Source: JAFAQB01 sp046724555 | GTDB taxonomy: Archaea; Thermoproteota; Nitrososphaeria; Nitrososphaerales; Nitrososphaeraceae | Reading direction: 5' to 3' | Assembly: GCA_046724555.1 (NCBI GenBank) | Contig: JBKOWU010000347.1 | Coordinates: 1-5,768, forward strand | DNA: 5,768 bases | In this document: in pieces, positions 5,491 through 5,768 of the stretch | How positions within the stretch are numbered: position 1 is the stretch's first letter | Layout of the letters: every line of letters begins with the position of its first letter | Translations under genes and position numbers: made by a program | The notes under the pieces: model-generated | Databases searched by the model: none | Told to the model about the DNA's origin: nothing | The model's input: the letters and a program-made list of their open reading frames with translations, nothing else

Positions 5491-5768
5491 GGCTATTTAT
5501 AATATGTTTATAGGAGTTGATAAGTTCAGGATCGACTATTCCCTGCACCACAAAGGGTTTGCCTGTTGAAAGTTTAATATCCATTGCAACAGCGCTATAG
5601 GGGATATCAAACTGATTAACTTTTTCTGGCGCAGTAACTTCAAAATATTTTGTACATGTTCCGGCTGTACATAAAAAGCCCATGATTCTGCCAATTTGTC
5701 TACTACCTGAGCCTCCGGCTCGTCCACCAGCAGAACCTAAAGACTCCTCAACCATCAAGATGAAGATC
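5483..5768 (-). CDS. Gly-rich-start protein of unknown function, possibly cut by the window edge
   Basis: The frame is open from the window edge to TAA 5483-5485. Possible starts inside the window are TTG 5758 and ATG 5755 (MVEESLGSAGG), but the frame continues upstream as IFIL, so the true start may lie outside. The N-terminal part is rich in Gly, Ser and Arg (GGRAGGSGSRQIGRIM), followed by a hydrophobic stretch with two cysteines (FLCTAGTC). The remainder is strand-like and ends in a helix: KYFEVTAPEKVNQFDIPYSA, then KPFVVQGIVDPELIN and YKHIINSLI. The IPYS followed by a strand and a final helix is loosely reminiscent of small bacterial PH-like domains, but this is weak. A second frame (5536-5727) overlaps it and is less protein-like at its ends, so I regard it as spurious. 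It lies 18 bases upstream of the 130-residue gene on the same strand. Confidence 0.6.
   Translation of the reverse strand, partial: IFILMVEESLGSAGGRAGGSGSRQIGRIMGFLCTAGTCTKYFEVTAPEKVNQFDIPYSAVAMDIKLSTGKPFVVQGIVDPELINSYKHIINSLI

Noticed and set aside
5536..5727. 63-codon open frame on the - strand
   Set aside because: It overlaps the longer edge gene in another frame, ends earlier and has no recognisable pattern; kept only as an alternative.
1..5768. tRNA, rRNA, CRISPR array, transposase, integrase or toxin-antitoxin pair
   Set aside because: I looked for T-loop-like motifs, regularly spaced repeats and recognisable recombinase or toxin residues on both strands and found none.

Overview
The window looks like a piece of a Nitrososphaerota (Thaumarchaeota) chromosome, most like the low-GC soil lineage around Nitrosocosmicus. 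The reasons are the AT-rich composition, a soluble orphan histidine kinase of the kind expanded in that group, a remnant of a cellular archaeal family B DNA polymerase, archaeal TATA-like elements placed for leaderless or short-leader transcripts, and small C2H2 zinc-finger and helical proteins. The assignment rests on recalled family features, not on a search.

Layout: the 3' end of a ferritin-like (DUF892-type) gene enters on the + strand (1-138). Everything else reads on the - strand. Going up in coordinate: a 197-residue zinc-finger protein (335-928); an apparently empty gap; a small helical protein whose start is probably 1553; another gap; an orphaned C-terminal piece of a histidine kinase (1831-2001); directly beside it a longer histidine kinase (2035-3282) whose reading frame runs on to 3462 without a normal start; a 118-residue protein that may be an OB-fold-like nucleic-acid-binding protein (3774-4130); a decayed family B DNA polymerase remnant (4179 to about 4890); a 130-residue helical protein (5072-5464); and a Gly-rich protein running to the window edge (5483-5768).

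The main observation is that the middle of the window holds broken genes. The polymerase remnant keeps its KKxY segment and thumb, but a frameshift and apparent deletion have destroyed the catalytic motif C region. The kinase has lost a clean 5' end and sits next to the last 56 codons of a paralogue. Together with several unrecognised small genes and loose spacing, this suggests a plastic accessory region, perhaps an old integrated element or a duplication site. No integrase, transposase, tRNA, CRISPR array or complete known system is visible, and I see no new multi-gene system I could defend. No clear pathway links the genes. The kinase has no response regulator beside it, and the two genes at the right edge are the best candidates for an operon.
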